This document shows positions 17,187 through 26,253 of a stretch of 64,000 nucleotides of DNA, one piece after another (within the stretch, counting starts at the first letter, position 1; the number at the start of each line of letters is the position of its first letter). Location of the stretch: assembly GCA_965224215.1 (NCBI GenBank), contig CBDCYS010000035.1, positions 248,001-312,000 of the forward strand. Direction: 5' to 3'. A program made the translations under genes and the position numbers. Origin of the DNA: CBDCYS01 sp965224215 (GTDB lineage Bacteria > Acidobacteriota > Terriglobia > Bryobacterales > UBA6623). The notes under the pieces were generated by a model. It was given only the letters and a program-made list of their open reading frames with translations, was not told the origin of the DNA and searched no databases.

Positions 17187-18935
17187 ATGAGTCCATTGCC
17201 AAGCAATCAGCCCGTCGCGGAGACGGAAGCTGCAAAATCACGGGTGCTTCACCCACCGAAGGTCGCTTACTTCACCATGGAAGTGGCGTTGCACCCCGAT
17301 GTCCCGACCTACAGCGGAGGACTCGGAGTGCTGGCCGGCGATACGATCCGATCCGCGGCCGACCTAGGTGTTTCGATGCAGGGCATGTCCCTGCTGTATA
17401 GAGAGGGTTACTTCAATCAGAGTCTCGACTCTTCCGGCAAACAAACCGAGAACCCCGTCGAATGGGATCCCAAAGACCGTCTGGAACCGATGGATCCACT
17501 GGTCACGGTCACTCTGTCCGGCAGGCCTGTACACATTCGTTGCTGGCGCTACCCGGTCTACGGGGTCAACGGGCATCTGGTGCCCGTTTATTTCTTGGAT
17601 ACGGATGTGAGCACCAACAGCGCGTGGGATCGAAAAATCACGGGCTCATTGTACGGAGGGGACGAGTACTACCGCCTCTGTCAAGAGTTTATTCTTGGGG
17701 TCGGCGGGCTGCAGATGCTGCGCCAGCTCGGGCACACCGATGTCGAAACCTATCACATGAACGAGGGGCACTCGGCTCTGCTAGTGCTTCGGCTCCTTGA
17801 AAGACAGCTCGCCAACAGCGACCACCAGTTTCCTGGCGAGGATGATCTGGCGGCTCTGCGAAAGAAGTGTGTATTCACAACTCACACTCCTATCCCGGCC
17901 GGCCACGATTCGTTTCCGGAAGAGATGGTGCGGCAAGTGCTGGGAGATGTGAGGACAACGTTGCTGTTTTCGACGGGATTTTCGGGCTCCAACGAACTCA
18001 ATATGACGCGTCTGGCTCTGCACCACTCCAACTACGTGAATGGCGTGGCGATGAGGCACGGGGAAGTCTCGCGCAGGATGTTTCCGAAGTACCGCATCAA
18101 AGCGCTGACCAACGGAGTGCATGCGACGACTTGGCTGTCGCGACCGATGCAGGAAGTTCTCGACCGGGAGATTCCGGAATGGCGTCACGACAACATCTAC
18201 CTCCGCTACGCCATCAATGTTTCGCTCAAGGAAGTTCGCAAGGCCCACGCACAAGCGAAACGAACTCTATTGAACGCATTGCTTGACGCCACCGGAGAGC
18301 AGCTCGAGGAAGACGTTTTTACGATCGGATTCGCGCGCCGAGCGACGGGGTATAAGCGTGCGGATCTTTTCTTTCGTGATGTGAAGCGGCTCGAACAGAT
18401 CGTCAAGAAAGCGGGGAAACTGCAAATCATCTATGGCGGCAAGGCGCATCCGCGCGATGGTGGGGGCAAAGATCTCATTCGCCGTGTTTTCGCGGCGGCC
18501 GACAAACTCTCCGCCTCGATCAAAATCATCTACGTGGAGAATTACGACATCACTTGGGGAGCGATGATCTGCAGCGGGGTCGACCTGTGGCTGAATACTC
18601 CCGAGAAAGAGCGGGAGGCTTCGGGCACAAGCGGTATGAAGGCGGCCATGAACGGTGTGCCGAGTCTCAGCGTGCTGGATGGCTGGTGGCTCGAGGGTCA
18701 CATCGAAGGAGTGACCGGCTGGGCGATTGAAGACAACGGGGACGGTGAGGCCGGAGAGGCTGCTTCACTCTACGACAAGCTGGAGAAAATCATTCTGCCG
18801 ATGTACTACGACGACCCGGATGCCTATGCCAAAGTGATGCGCTCGGCGATTGCGCTGAACGGGACATTCTTCAATACGCAACGGATGGTGATGCAGTACG
18901 TGTTCAACGCCTATTCCAGGACCAACGGGGTCTAA
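17187..18935 (+). CDS. glgP: alpha-glucan (glycogen/maltodextrin) phosphorylase
   Basis: A 582-aa GT35-family enzyme of the short bacterial type, which releases glucose-1-phosphate from alpha-1,4-glucans. Motifs are the N-terminal VAYFTMEVALHPDVPTYSGGLGVLAGD, the catalytic-site YHMNEGHSALL and FTTHTPIPAGHD, and the C-terminal PLP region EASGTSGMKAAMNGVPSLSVLDGWW. CAGGAG eight bases before the ATG is the ribosome-binding site. It stands alone downstream of the MITE. The MITE and the 17077-17186 leader could contain its promoter. Confidence 0.93.
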   Translation: MSPLPSNQPVAETEAAKSRVLHPPKVAYFTMEVALHPDVPTYSGGLGVLAGDTIRSAADLGVSMQGMSLLYREGYFNQSLDSSGKQTENPVEWDPKDRLEPMDPLVTVTLSGRPVHIRCWRYPVYGVNGHLVPVYFLDTDVSTNSAWDRKITGSLYGGDEYYRLCQEFILGVGGLQMLRQLGHTDVETYHMNEGHSALLVLRLLERQLANSDHQFPGEDDLAALRKKCVFTTHTPIPAGHDSFPEEMVRQVLGDVRTTLLFSTGFSGSNELNMTRLALHHSNYVNGVAMRHGEVSRRMFPKYRIKALTNGVHATTWLSRPMQEVLDREIPEWRHDNIYLRYAINVSLKEVRKAHAQAKRTLLNALLDATGEQLEEDVFTIGFARRATGYKRADLFFRDVKRLEQIVKKAGKLQIIYGGKAHPRDGGGKDLIRRVFAAADKLSASIKIIYVENYDITWGAMICSGVDLWLNTPEKEREASGTSGMKAAMNGVPSLSVLDGWWLEGHIEGVTGWAIEDNGDGEAGEAASLYDKLEKIILPMYYDDPDAYAKVMRSAIALNGTFFNTQRMVMQYVFNAYSRTNGV

Positions 18936-19027
18936 CCTCGGGGTTGTGCACTTCGGTCCCCCCTGGGCTACGATCCGGTGCTGTTTCGCGGCTCAAGCTC
19001 GACGGCTTTCGGTGGCCAGGTAGGACG

Positions 19028-19879
19028 TTAGCCCTGGACTACTGGGTTTTGTAGAATGCCAATACCGTCGATTTCTACTTCGACGATGTCTCCGGCTTTC
19101 ATGGGGCTGGTGCTGCCGGGCGTTCCGGTATAGATCACGTCGCCCGCCGTAAGCGTGATGTAGCGGCTGACAAAGCTGACAATCGCGGCCGGTCCGAAGA
19201 TCAGGTCATTCACGCGCTGCTTCTGCATCACCTTGCCATTGAGGCGAAGCTGCATCCAGGACTTGTCGTGGTCAAGCCCGACGGCAATGGCCGGCCCGAG
19301 CGGCCCGAAGGTATCGGAACCCTTGGCGCGCCACCACTGAACGTCTTTCGTGTCGCCCTTGGTGCCGTTCTGCCAGTTGCGGTCGCTGACGTCGTTGCCG
19401 CAGGTGTAGCCCAGGATGTAATCGGGCGCATCCTCTTCGGAAACGTTGCGGGCGTCCTTGCCGATCACGATGACGAACTCGGCTTCAAAATGGACGTCCT
19501 TCGCACCCTTGGGGATCACGATATCGCCACCGGGGTGCTGCAACGAAGTCAGCGGCTTGTAGAAGATTTCAGGGTTGGCCGGAGGCTTCCGCTCACCTAA
19601 GTGGCTGCCGTAGTTGAGTCCCACGGCGAGCACTTTGGGCGGCTCGATGGGATAGAGAAGCTTCACGTCGGCGGTCTTCACCTTCTCGCCGGTTGGCTTG
19701 CGGGCGCCGAATAAATCCCCTTCGATTTTCTCGATCGTGTCGCCTGAGAGAATTCCGTGGGAGACACTGCCCCCTTGCTCGAATCTTACGTAAAGGGTAA
19801 CTCCGTCTGAGGCTTTCTGTGCCATTGCTGCTCCTCCAACTGCTAATGCTGTTATGAATGTTCTGCGGGTTGTTGACAT
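19028..19879 (-). CDS. Tat-exported fumarylacetoacetate hydrolase-family protein (paralogue 1)
   Basis: A 283-aa FAH-fold protein with an N-terminal twin-arginine signal (TTRRTFITALAVGGAAMAQ). The catalytic domain is intact: VLAVGLNYGSH, EIFYKPLTSLQHPGGDIVIP, HFEAEFVIVIGKDARN with metal-binding acids, and the end TAGDVIYTGTPGSTSP. FAH-family enzymes cleave or decarboxylate 2-oxo acids and are usually cytoplasmic; export is unusual. It lies 61 nt downstream of a close paralogue, so the pair is probably one transcript. The substrate is unknown. Confidence 0.88.
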   Translation of the reverse strand: MSTTRRTFITALAVGGAAMAQKASDGVTLYVRFEQGGSVSHGILSGDTIEKIEGDLFGARKPTGEKVKTADVKLLYPIEPPKVLAVGLNYGSHLGERKPPANPEIFYKPLTSLQHPGGDIVIPKGAKDVHFEAEFVIVIGKDARNVSEEDAPDYILGYTCGNDVSDRNWQNGTKGDTKDVQWWRAKGSDTFGPLGPAIAVGLDHDKSWMQLRLNGKVMQKQRVNDLIFGPAAIVSFVSRYITLTAGDVIYTGTPGSTSPMKAGDIVEVEIDGIGILQNPVVQG

Positions 19880-19940
19880 GGGTGTCTCGTTACTTAGTTC
19901 GGGGCTAGATCGGGTCCTGAATCGTTGGGCTGAATCTCAA

Positions 19941-20807
19941 TCAGCCCGCCACAACGTTGTTGCGCAGCACGCCGATGCCGTCGATCTCGACTTCCACTAC
20001 GTCGCCTGGTTTCATCGCGCTGGTTGTGCCGGGAGTTCCGGTGAAGATCACGTCACCTGGCAAGAGCGTCACGTATTGGCTGACGAAGCTGACAGTGAGC
20101 GGTGGTTTGTGGATCAAATCGGACAGACCCTGCTCCTGCTTGATTTCTCCATTGAGACGAAGCCGAATGCTGGACTTTTCGTAGTCCAATCCGATCGCGA
20201 TTGCTGGTCCCATTGGGGAAAAAGTATCAGCACCCTTGGCACGCCACCACTGCAGATCTTTTGGGTCTCCGGCGCTGCCGCCTTGCCAGTTACGTTCGCT
20301 GACGTCGTGCCCGCAGGTGTAACCCAGAATGTGGCTGGGCGCTTCCTCGACCGAGATGCGCTGGGCCTTCTTGCCGATCACGATCACGAATTCGGCCTCG
20401 AAGTGAAGGTCCTTGGAGTCGGGCGGAATCACGATGTCGCCCTCTGGATGCTGGAGGGATGTGATCGGCTTGTAGAAGATTTCGGGATTGGTCGGCAGCT
20501 CACTCTCTTCGCCAATATGGCTCTTGTAGTTGCCCGCCATCGCCAGTACTTTTGACGGCTCGATCGGGTAGAGCAGCTTCACGCTGCTTGCCTCAATGGT
20601 TGTTCCGTTAGGCGTGCGGCTGCCGAATAGATCTCCGTCGATCTCCTCGATCTTGTCCCCGTTCAAAACGCCAAACTTCACGCTGCCGCCTTGTTCGTAG
20701 CGCACGTAGCGCGTGACTCCCGGGTAGGGATCAGGGGCAGACGAACAGGCCAACGTCGTTAAACCGCCGGCTACGGCTGTCAGAAAACTTCTTCTCGATG
20801 AATGCAT
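19941..20807 (-). CDS. Tat-exported fumarylacetoacetate hydrolase-family protein (paralogue 2)
   Basis: A 288-aa paralogue of the following gene, with strong similarity throughout (EIFYKPITSLQHPEGDIVIP, HFEAEFVIVIGKKAQR, LPGDVIFTGTPGTTSA). The signal is twin-arginine (SSRRSFLTAVAGGL) and runs into TTLACSSAPD, which could be a lipobox although position -3 is atypical. First gene of the tandem pair on the minus strand. The duplication suggests related but distinct substrates or dosage; neither is demonstrated. Confidence 0.88.
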   Translation of the reverse strand: MHSSRRSFLTAVAGGLTTLACSSAPDPYPGVTRYVRYEQGGSVKFGVLNGDKIEEIDGDLFGSRTPNGTTIEASSVKLLYPIEPSKVLAMAGNYKSHIGEESELPTNPEIFYKPITSLQHPEGDIVIPPDSKDLHFEAEFVIVIGKKAQRISVEEAPSHILGYTCGHDVSERNWQGGSAGDPKDLQWWRAKGADTFSPMGPAIAIGLDYEKSSIRLRLNGEIKQEQGLSDLIHKPPLTVSFVSQYVTLLPGDVIFTGTPGTTSAMKPGDVVEVEIDGIGVLRNNVVAG

Positions 20808-21000
20808 ACTTCCTCCCTACCTTTATCGCGCTAGTGTAGCAGAAGCGTCGCCGGAGATGCGCCGAAATTTGTTGATTTTAGGCAGGCCCACGCATGGGGC
20901 TCTGCGATTCGTCATGCAGTTTCGGGATCGTATTGCGGCCGCACGACCTAGGCCGAGCTGCCGCCTGATTCGTGCGCACCTTTCTCTCATTCTCGTTCTC

Positions 21001-21513
21001 TCATTTTCGTTCCAGGAACCCCGGCTTCGGCGCAAACAGGCAGACCAAATACAGCGCCTGCCAGACTGACATCGAGTTGATCAGAGTGACATCAACGTCA
21101 AACAATCCAGAGAGTGCCAGCGCGTACCAAACCAGATAAAGGCACGGTATCGCAATTTTGACCCGTCTCCAGGAGGCTCCCAGGAGAGCCCCTTGCGCAA
21201 CGGGCAGCAAAGCAGATCCAATCATGACTCCCAGAAACCCGGCATCAAATACATCGGGTATCTCTGGGATCACGCTGTCCCATTCCATGATGATCCAAGC
21301 CACGATGGCGTAGATCAGCGTGGATGCGCCCAGGAATCCCAGGCTTCGCGCCGAGGCCAGATCTCGAATCGCGCGAGCGTGCCACAAGAGCACCACGGCA
21401 CCGAAAACGGGCCCGACGTACCAGTATTCCGCGACGAGGTCGTAACGCTCCAGCGCGTATGCGGCGGCGAGGAAAACAGCCAGTTTTCCGATCAAGATGA
21501 GTATCGGTTTCAT
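21001..21513 (-). CDS. hypothetical membrane protein
   Basis: A 170-aa protein with about five hydrophobic helices: ILILIGKLAVFLAAAYAL, YWYVGPVFGAVVLLWHA, LGFLGASTLIYAIVAWIIM, DAGFLGVMIGSALLPVAQGALLG and AIPCLYLVWYALALSG. It has no recognised family motif. It stands alone between the FAH pair and a repeat-rich spacer. Confidence 0.65.
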   Translation of the reverse strand: MKPILILIGKLAVFLAAAYALERYDLVAEYWYVGPVFGAVVLLWHARAIRDLASARSLGFLGASTLIYAIVAWIIMEWDSVIPEIPDVFDAGFLGVMIGSALLPVAQGALLGASWRRVKIAIPCLYLVWYALALSGLFDVDVTLINSMSVWQALYLVCLFAPKPGFLERK

Positions 21514-21540
21514 CGCGTTCGCTTCCGGGTCACTGGTGAT

Positions 21541-21748
21541 GGCGGCCGACCGATGCCGGCCGGACGCTTAGCGGCAGCTTGCCGACCGAGGCTTGCTGAC
21601 CGACGCTCGCTGCGCTTTGCCGATCGGCGTTTAAGACGCTTGACCGACGCTTGCTGACGCCCTACCGACCGACCTACTTCACTTGCTTGCCCCACTCACT
21701 GCCGTTCGGGGCTCTGTTGGTTCCCTCTGTTGTTTCCCTCTGTTGTTT
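21541..21748. repeat. intergenic degenerate short tandem repeats
   Basis: The first part (21541-21670) is an irregular array of GCTTGCTGACCGACG-like words. The second part has CCCTCTGTTGTTT twice in tandem (21723-21735, 21736-21748), followed by GGGGCTCTGAT/TTGGCTCTGAT. No gene is visible between 21514 and 21780. Confidence 0.7.
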
Positions 21749-21780
21749 CGGGGCTCTGATTGCGTTCTTGGCTCTGATAA

Positions 21781-23175
21781 TCACACGCTTTCCGGGACGA
21801 CGAAGAGCTCGCGGTAGTCGCGCTTGAGGAGCTTGTTGGCCTCGTCGTCTCCTTGGAACCGTTCGGTCCTGCTGTCGAATTTGAGCTTGCGATTCGTACG
21901 GTAGGAAATGTTGGCCAGGTGACACAGGGCCGCTGAGCGATGTCCCACTTCGACGTCGCAGTGCAGATCGGTGTGTTTGCGGCTCTTGACCGCATCGAGG
22001 AAATTCGTGAAGTGCGGCGCTGAGTCCAAGCCGGGCCCCCAGGTGGAGGACATCGCCGGTCCCGGTTCACGCTCTTCACCCAAGTAGGTCGCGAAGCCGT
22101 CGTGGTTGACGGTCATATAGCCGTCCGCCCCAAAGAAGAGGTTGCCGACGACGTTCCTGTTGGTTGGCGAGCCCTGCATGTCGGCTTCGCCGCCGGTTAC
22201 TAGTCCGCGTACTTCAAATACGATTTGGCTGTCAGGGTATTCGAAAACAGCGGTTTGCGTGTTGGGGGTCTGCTGGTCGTCGGGATAGATGTAATGTCCG
22301 CCGGATGAATAGACGGCCGGCGGGAGTTCCTCTTTGCCCAGGCCCCAGCGGGCGACATCCATTTCGTGGACGCCTTGGTTGCCGATGTCACCGTTGCCGA
22401 AATCCCAGTACCAATGCCAGTTGTAGTGGAAGCGGTTTTCCTTGAAGCCTAGCTCTTGGGAGGGGCCGAGCCAAATATCGTAGTTGACGCCGGGCGGCAC
22501 CGGACCGGTCGCTTTGGCGCCGATCGACTTGCGTCGTTTGAAGCAAAGTCCGCGCGCCATGTAGAGCTTGCCGATCACGCCCTCCCGCAGCAGTTCGATC
22601 GCGCGGATTTTGTGCTGCATGCTGCGGCTCTGGTGTCCGACCTGCACGATGCGCTTGTATTTGCGGGCGGCCTCGACCATCTTGCGGCCCTCGAAGATGC
22701 TGTGGCAGGCGGGCTTTTCGACGTAGACGTCTTTGCCCGCTTGGCATGCCCAGATCGCCGCGAGAGCGTGCCAGTGATTGGGGGCGGCGATGGACACGGC
22801 ATCAATGCTCTTGTCTTCGAGCATCTTGCGCAGGTCCTCGTACTCGGCGGGTTTGCGCTTTTGATGTTCGAGCGTTTGTTGGGCGGCACGTTCGGCCACG
22901 GCTTGGTCGATGTCGACGACAGCGGCGACCTCAGATCGCTCGTCGCGCGCAAACTCCCGGATGTGGGTCTTTCCCCGGCCGCGAACGCCGATGCAGGCGA
23001 CTTGGACGCGCTCATTGGCTCCCAGGATTTGGGAGTAAGAAGCAGCGGTCATTGTAGCGGCGGCGGTTCCCGCGGATTTGAGGAAGGTGCGTCGCCCGAG
23101 AGGTGTTTGTGACTCTGATTTGGTTGGGGATGTCGTGGGTGCCGAAGGGCTCGTCTGAGATATTGCCATTGCCAT
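21781..23175 (-). CDS. exported Gfo/Idh/MocA-family oxidoreductase
   Basis: A 464-aa NAD(P)-dependent oxidoreductase-type protein. A twin-arginine signal (GRRTFLKSAGTAAATMTAAS) precedes a Rossmann domain (VQVACIGVRGRGKTHIREF) and the family motif YVEKPACHSIFEGRKMVEAARKY. A C-terminal substrate domain follows (GDIGNQGVHEMDVARWGL). This long exported subtype is widespread in Acidobacteriota and Planctomycetota and is usually linked to carbohydrate metabolism; the sugar substrate is unknown. It is monocistronic on the minus strand. Confidence 0.9.
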   Translation of the reverse strand: MAMAISQTSPSAPTTSPTKSESQTPLGRRTFLKSAGTAAATMTAASYSQILGANERVQVACIGVRGRGKTHIREFARDERSEVAAVVDIDQAVAERAAQQTLEHQKRKPAEYEDLRKMLEDKSIDAVSIAAPNHWHALAAIWACQAGKDVYVEKPACHSIFEGRKMVEAARKYKRIVQVGHQSRSMQHKIRAIELLREGVIGKLYMARGLCFKRRKSIGAKATGPVPPGVNYDIWLGPSQELGFKENRFHYNWHWYWDFGNGDIGNQGVHEMDVARWGLGKEELPPAVYSSGGHYIYPDDQQTPNTQTAVFEYPDSQIVFEVRGLVTGGEADMQGSPTNRNVVGNLFFGADGYMTVNHDGFATYLGEEREPGPAMSSTWGPGLDSAPHFTNFLDAVKSRKHTDLHCDVEVGHRSAALCHLANISYRTNRKLKFDSRTERFQGDDEANKLLKRDYRELFVVPESV

Positions 23176-23366
23176 TGCGGATCTCCAGATGCTTGAGTCG
23201 TTGCCTGCAACTGCTTACAAATCGTACCACTTGCGGCACCGCTGACGGTGGAGAAGATCGGGGCAATCCAGCGGAAATCAGCGGGTTTCGCTCACGCGCG
23301 CTCGAGCACTCGCCATCGATTCTCGGATGGATGTCCCCACTTTGAAGTCCTCGTGGACGAAGCCGA

Positions 23367-24294
23367 TTAGCCGTTCTTCTCAGACCTGAGATTTTCGAGG
23401 AATGCCTGCACTTCGGGATCGTCCTTCCAGCCCCGCGCCAACTCCTGCACCGCCGCCTGCCGCACATCTTCGTCGCTATCCTGGGCCGCGCGGTCCTTTA
23501 GCAACCCCATCGTGTCGGGATCGTCCTTCCAGCCCCGCGCCAACTCCCGCACCGCCACCTGCCGCACATCGTGGTTGTCATCGTGGGCCGCGCGGTCCTT
23601 CAGTAACCCCACCGTGTCCGGATCGTCCTTCCAGCGCCGCGCCAACTCCTGCACCGCCGCCTCCCGCACTGCCCCGTCGTCATCCTGGGCCACGAGGTCC
23701 TTCAGCCACCCGAGCGTGTCGGGATCGTCCTTCCAGCCCCACGCCAACTCGTGCACCGCCACCTGCCGCACCCCCCCCGTCGTCATCCTGGGCCGCGCGG
23801 TCCTTCAGCCACCCCACCGTGTCGCGATCGTTCTTCCAGCCCCGCGCCAACTCCTGCACCGCCCCCTGCCGCACCGCCCCGTTGCCATCGTGGGCCGCGC
23901 GGTCCTTCAGCCACTCCACCGTGTCGGGATCGTCCTTCCAGCCCCGCGCCAACTCATCCACCGCCGCCTGCCGCACCGCCCCGTCGTTATCGTGGGCCGC
24001 GCGGTCCTTCAGCAACCCCACCATGTCGGGATCGTCCCTCCAGCCCCGCGCCAACTCCTGCACCGCCGCCTGCTGCACCACGTAGTTGTCATCGTGGGCC
24101 GCGCGGTCCTTCAGCAACCCCACCGTGTCGGCATCGTCCTTCCAGTCCCGCGCCAACTCCTGCACCGCCACCTGCCGCACCGCCCCGTTGCCATCGTGGC
24201 TGAGGGCCGCGGCAATGGCTAGCCATTCGATCGGCATAAAGGGCCTTGGTTCTTCCCCATCGTATCCCAGTTTGTGAAGGCTGGCGACTATCAC
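23367..24294 (-). CDS. HEAT-like repeat protein (frameshifted at C8)
   Basis: Eight 34-residue repeats of the form VRQxAVQELARGWKDDPDTVGLLKDRAAHDDN fill almost the whole protein, about 308 aa when joined. Four lie before and four after a run of eight C residues (23771-23778); deleting one base restores the pattern DDDGGVRQVAVHELA. Very similar repeats form C-terminal sensor arrays of bacterial NACHT/STAND NTPases, but here only a short lead (GTG start, then EEPRPFMPIEWLAIAAAL) precedes them and no NTPase is seen upstream. It may be a stand-alone scaffold or a remnant of a larger protein. Confidence 0.75.
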
Positions 24295-24335
24295 ATCAGC
24301 CGACGAGATTATGCAACCGCTGAAATCCGCCCTGG

Positions 24336-24362
24336 CGAACGACCGTTAGCAACGGTCGTTCG
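24336..24362. promoter_or_regulatory. perfect 12-bp inverted repeat upstream of the HEAT gene
   Basis: CGAACGACCGTT-AGC-AACGGTCGTTCG, 42 nt upstream of the HEAT-repeat start. A second partial dyad, GACCGG...CCGGTC, follows at about 24376-24396. It could be an operator or an attenuator hairpin in the HEAT leader. There is no T-run for a classical terminator. The rest of 24363-24640 holds no convincing gene. Confidence 0.5.
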
Positions 24363-24640
24363 GGGGGAGGGATGGGCCCAAGACCGGTCGCGTCGCGGCC
24401 GGTCTCTCACAAAACACCACCTCTTCAATAATCCTCAGGATTTGATCAGCCTCGACATTGTGGAGTACCTGGTTGTTGTTGAGATTCGTAGTTTCCCACG
24501 AATGCTGGCGGCCTACATTCAATGACGTCAATAGGCGAAGTTTGATACTGCAAGTCCAGACCATAAGATGCAAGTTGGGTGTCGGGTAGTCCCGCGGACC
24601 GGTTGGGCTCAAGCAGACAGACGTCAGAGGCCCCGGAGTC

Positions 24641-26137
24641 CTATTCGCTCGCGCCGGACTGACGCAGGAGTGCGGCAACTTTGAGTCGGGTGCCTTTAAT
24701 CGAGTTTAGGCCAAGGATCGTCTGGGGAGTCTCGGCCAGTAGCAGCGGCGTCTGTCCCTTCTTGTTCGCTGCTTTGACGTCGGCACTGTTTGCTATCAGA
24801 AACTCGACGACCGATACAAAGTCTTTGAGCACAGCGTGGTGGAGCGCGGTGTTTCCTGAGGCGTCGGCGGCGTTGATGTCGACGCCGAGCGAGAAGACAA
24901 AGCTCCCCAGTTTGAGCGTGAGCTTTTCCTCCTCGGAGTTATCCGGCGGCAGACTCACAATGCGGTCGCGGCGGTTCTCCTGGGATCCGCCGGGCACACC
25001 CATCGCGGCTTGAAGTGCCGACGCGCCGGTCTTGGGAGCCAGGTGCGGGTCGGCTCCGCGCTCGGCGAGCGTGCGCAGGATCTCAAGTTCACCGTATTTC
25101 GCGGCCATCCAGAACGCGGTTGCGCCGATCAGTTGAGAACGGATGCTGTAGTCGGCGCTAAACCGCCGGCCTGGCGTGCCGTGCTCCACGCGCGCGTTCG
25201 GGTCGGCCCCATGGTCGAGGAGGGCGTCCACCAACTCGATTTGGCTTCGAAGGACGGCAGCGTGAAGCGCCGTGTATCCGGCATCAGCGGCGTTCGGATC
25301 GGCGCCCTGCTCGAGCAGGTAAATCGCAAGCTGACCGTGCCCGCTATGCGCGGCTACAACCAACGCACTGGTGCTGGACGCGGTGGAGTCGTTTACCTTG
25401 GCACCTGCTTCGACGAGTACTTTGGCGGTCTCGACGTTGCCATTGCGGGCAGCGAAGAGCAGCGGCGGCGAGCCACCTCGGGCCATGCGGAAGTTTCCGC
25501 TGGTGTTCGTGTTGCCCGCTGTGTTTTCCAGTTGGTAATAGACCTTCGATCGGGCTTCAAGGTCCGCACCCGTTTGGATCAGTACGCGCGCGACATCGGC
25601 GTGCTGCTGGGCGACGGCCCACATCAGAGCGGTTTGCCCACGTTCGTGCTCTCTCGCGTCGATCTCAGCCCCGCGTGCGAGAAGCCTCTCGACGGCGCGG
25701 ACATTGCCCGACCGGGCGGCGGCCATCAGCGGAGTTTCGCCCATCTTGAGTGAAACGTTCGGGTCAGCGGCGGCTTCGAGCAGCCGCTTGACCATCGCTG
25801 CGCTGCCATTGGTCGCCGCCAGCCATAGGGCAGTCGCGCCAAGTTCGTTGGCCGCGTTGACGTCCGCGCCGGCCGCGATCAGCAACGAGGCCGCCTCGAG
25901 ATCATCCCGATGAGCCGCCCAGTGCAGAGCCGTGGCTCCGTCGCCCTGGGGAGTGTTGACGTCGGCTCCTTCCTCGATCAGCGTACCCGCTATCCCGAGG
26001 TCGCCCTCTTTGACCGCTTCGATGACAGCAGGAACAGGGTTCGCGTACGCGATAACTGACCAGCCGAGAGCGGCCGTAATCCCGACAAAGCGTATGAAGT
26101 AACTCGGAGGCATAGGCGTTCGACTTAGCAAGGTCAT
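24641..26137 (-). CDS. exported ankyrin-repeat protein
   Basis: A 498-aa protein with an N-terminal signal segment (FIRFVGITAALGWSVIAYANP) and about ten ankyrin repeats (for example GATALHWAAHRDDLEAASLLIAAGADVNAAN and GYTALHAAVLRSQIELVDALLDHGADPNA). Two inserts interrupt the array, at YYQLENTAGNTNTSGNF and at SQENRRDRIVSLPPDNSEEEK. Ankyrin arrays bind proteins; no enzymatic domain is present. It is divergent from, and 117 nt away from, the DUF1592/DUF1552 pair, a neighbourhood I associate with Acidobacteriota, so a shared extracytoplasmic role is inferred. Confidence 0.88.
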   Translation of the reverse strand: MTLLSRTPMPPSYFIRFVGITAALGWSVIAYANPVPAVIEAVKEGDLGIAGTLIEEGADVNTPQGDGATALHWAAHRDDLEAASLLIAAGADVNAANELGATALWLAATNGSAAMVKRLLEAAADPNVSLKMGETPLMAAARSGNVRAVERLLARGAEIDAREHERGQTALMWAVAQQHADVARVLIQTGADLEARSKVYYQLENTAGNTNTSGNFRMARGGSPPLLFAARNGNVETAKVLVEAGAKVNDSTASSTSALVVAAHSGHGQLAIYLLEQGADPNAADAGYTALHAAVLRSQIELVDALLDHGADPNARVEHGTPGRRFSADYSIRSQLIGATAFWMAAKYGELEILRTLAERGADPHLAPKTGASALQAAMGVPGGSQENRRDRIVSLPPDNSEEEKLTLKLGSFVFSLGVDINAADASGNTALHHAVLKDFVSVVEFLIANSADVKAANKKGQTPLLLAETPQTILGLNSIKGTRLKVAALLRQSGASE

Positions 26138-26253
26138 TCAAGCGGACGCCGTTCGCAACTCGCCACCGTCGCACCGTCGAATTTCACCCTGACTTTAGCG
26201 CATTCGACCGCATGCGTGGGGTTCGCCTAGAATCAATAGGGGACGGGCAATTG

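Noticed and set aside
23402..24203. Long plus-strand frames rich in Pro, Ala and Arg across the HEAT gene
   Set aside because: They are the reverse-complement shadow of a repetitive gene. Their repeat is the mirror of the HEAT unit, and their composition is not protein-like.
23367..24294. A NACHT/STAND defence system
   Set aside because: Only the sensor-type repeats are present. No P-loop NTPase or effector was found upstream, so the claim would not be supported.
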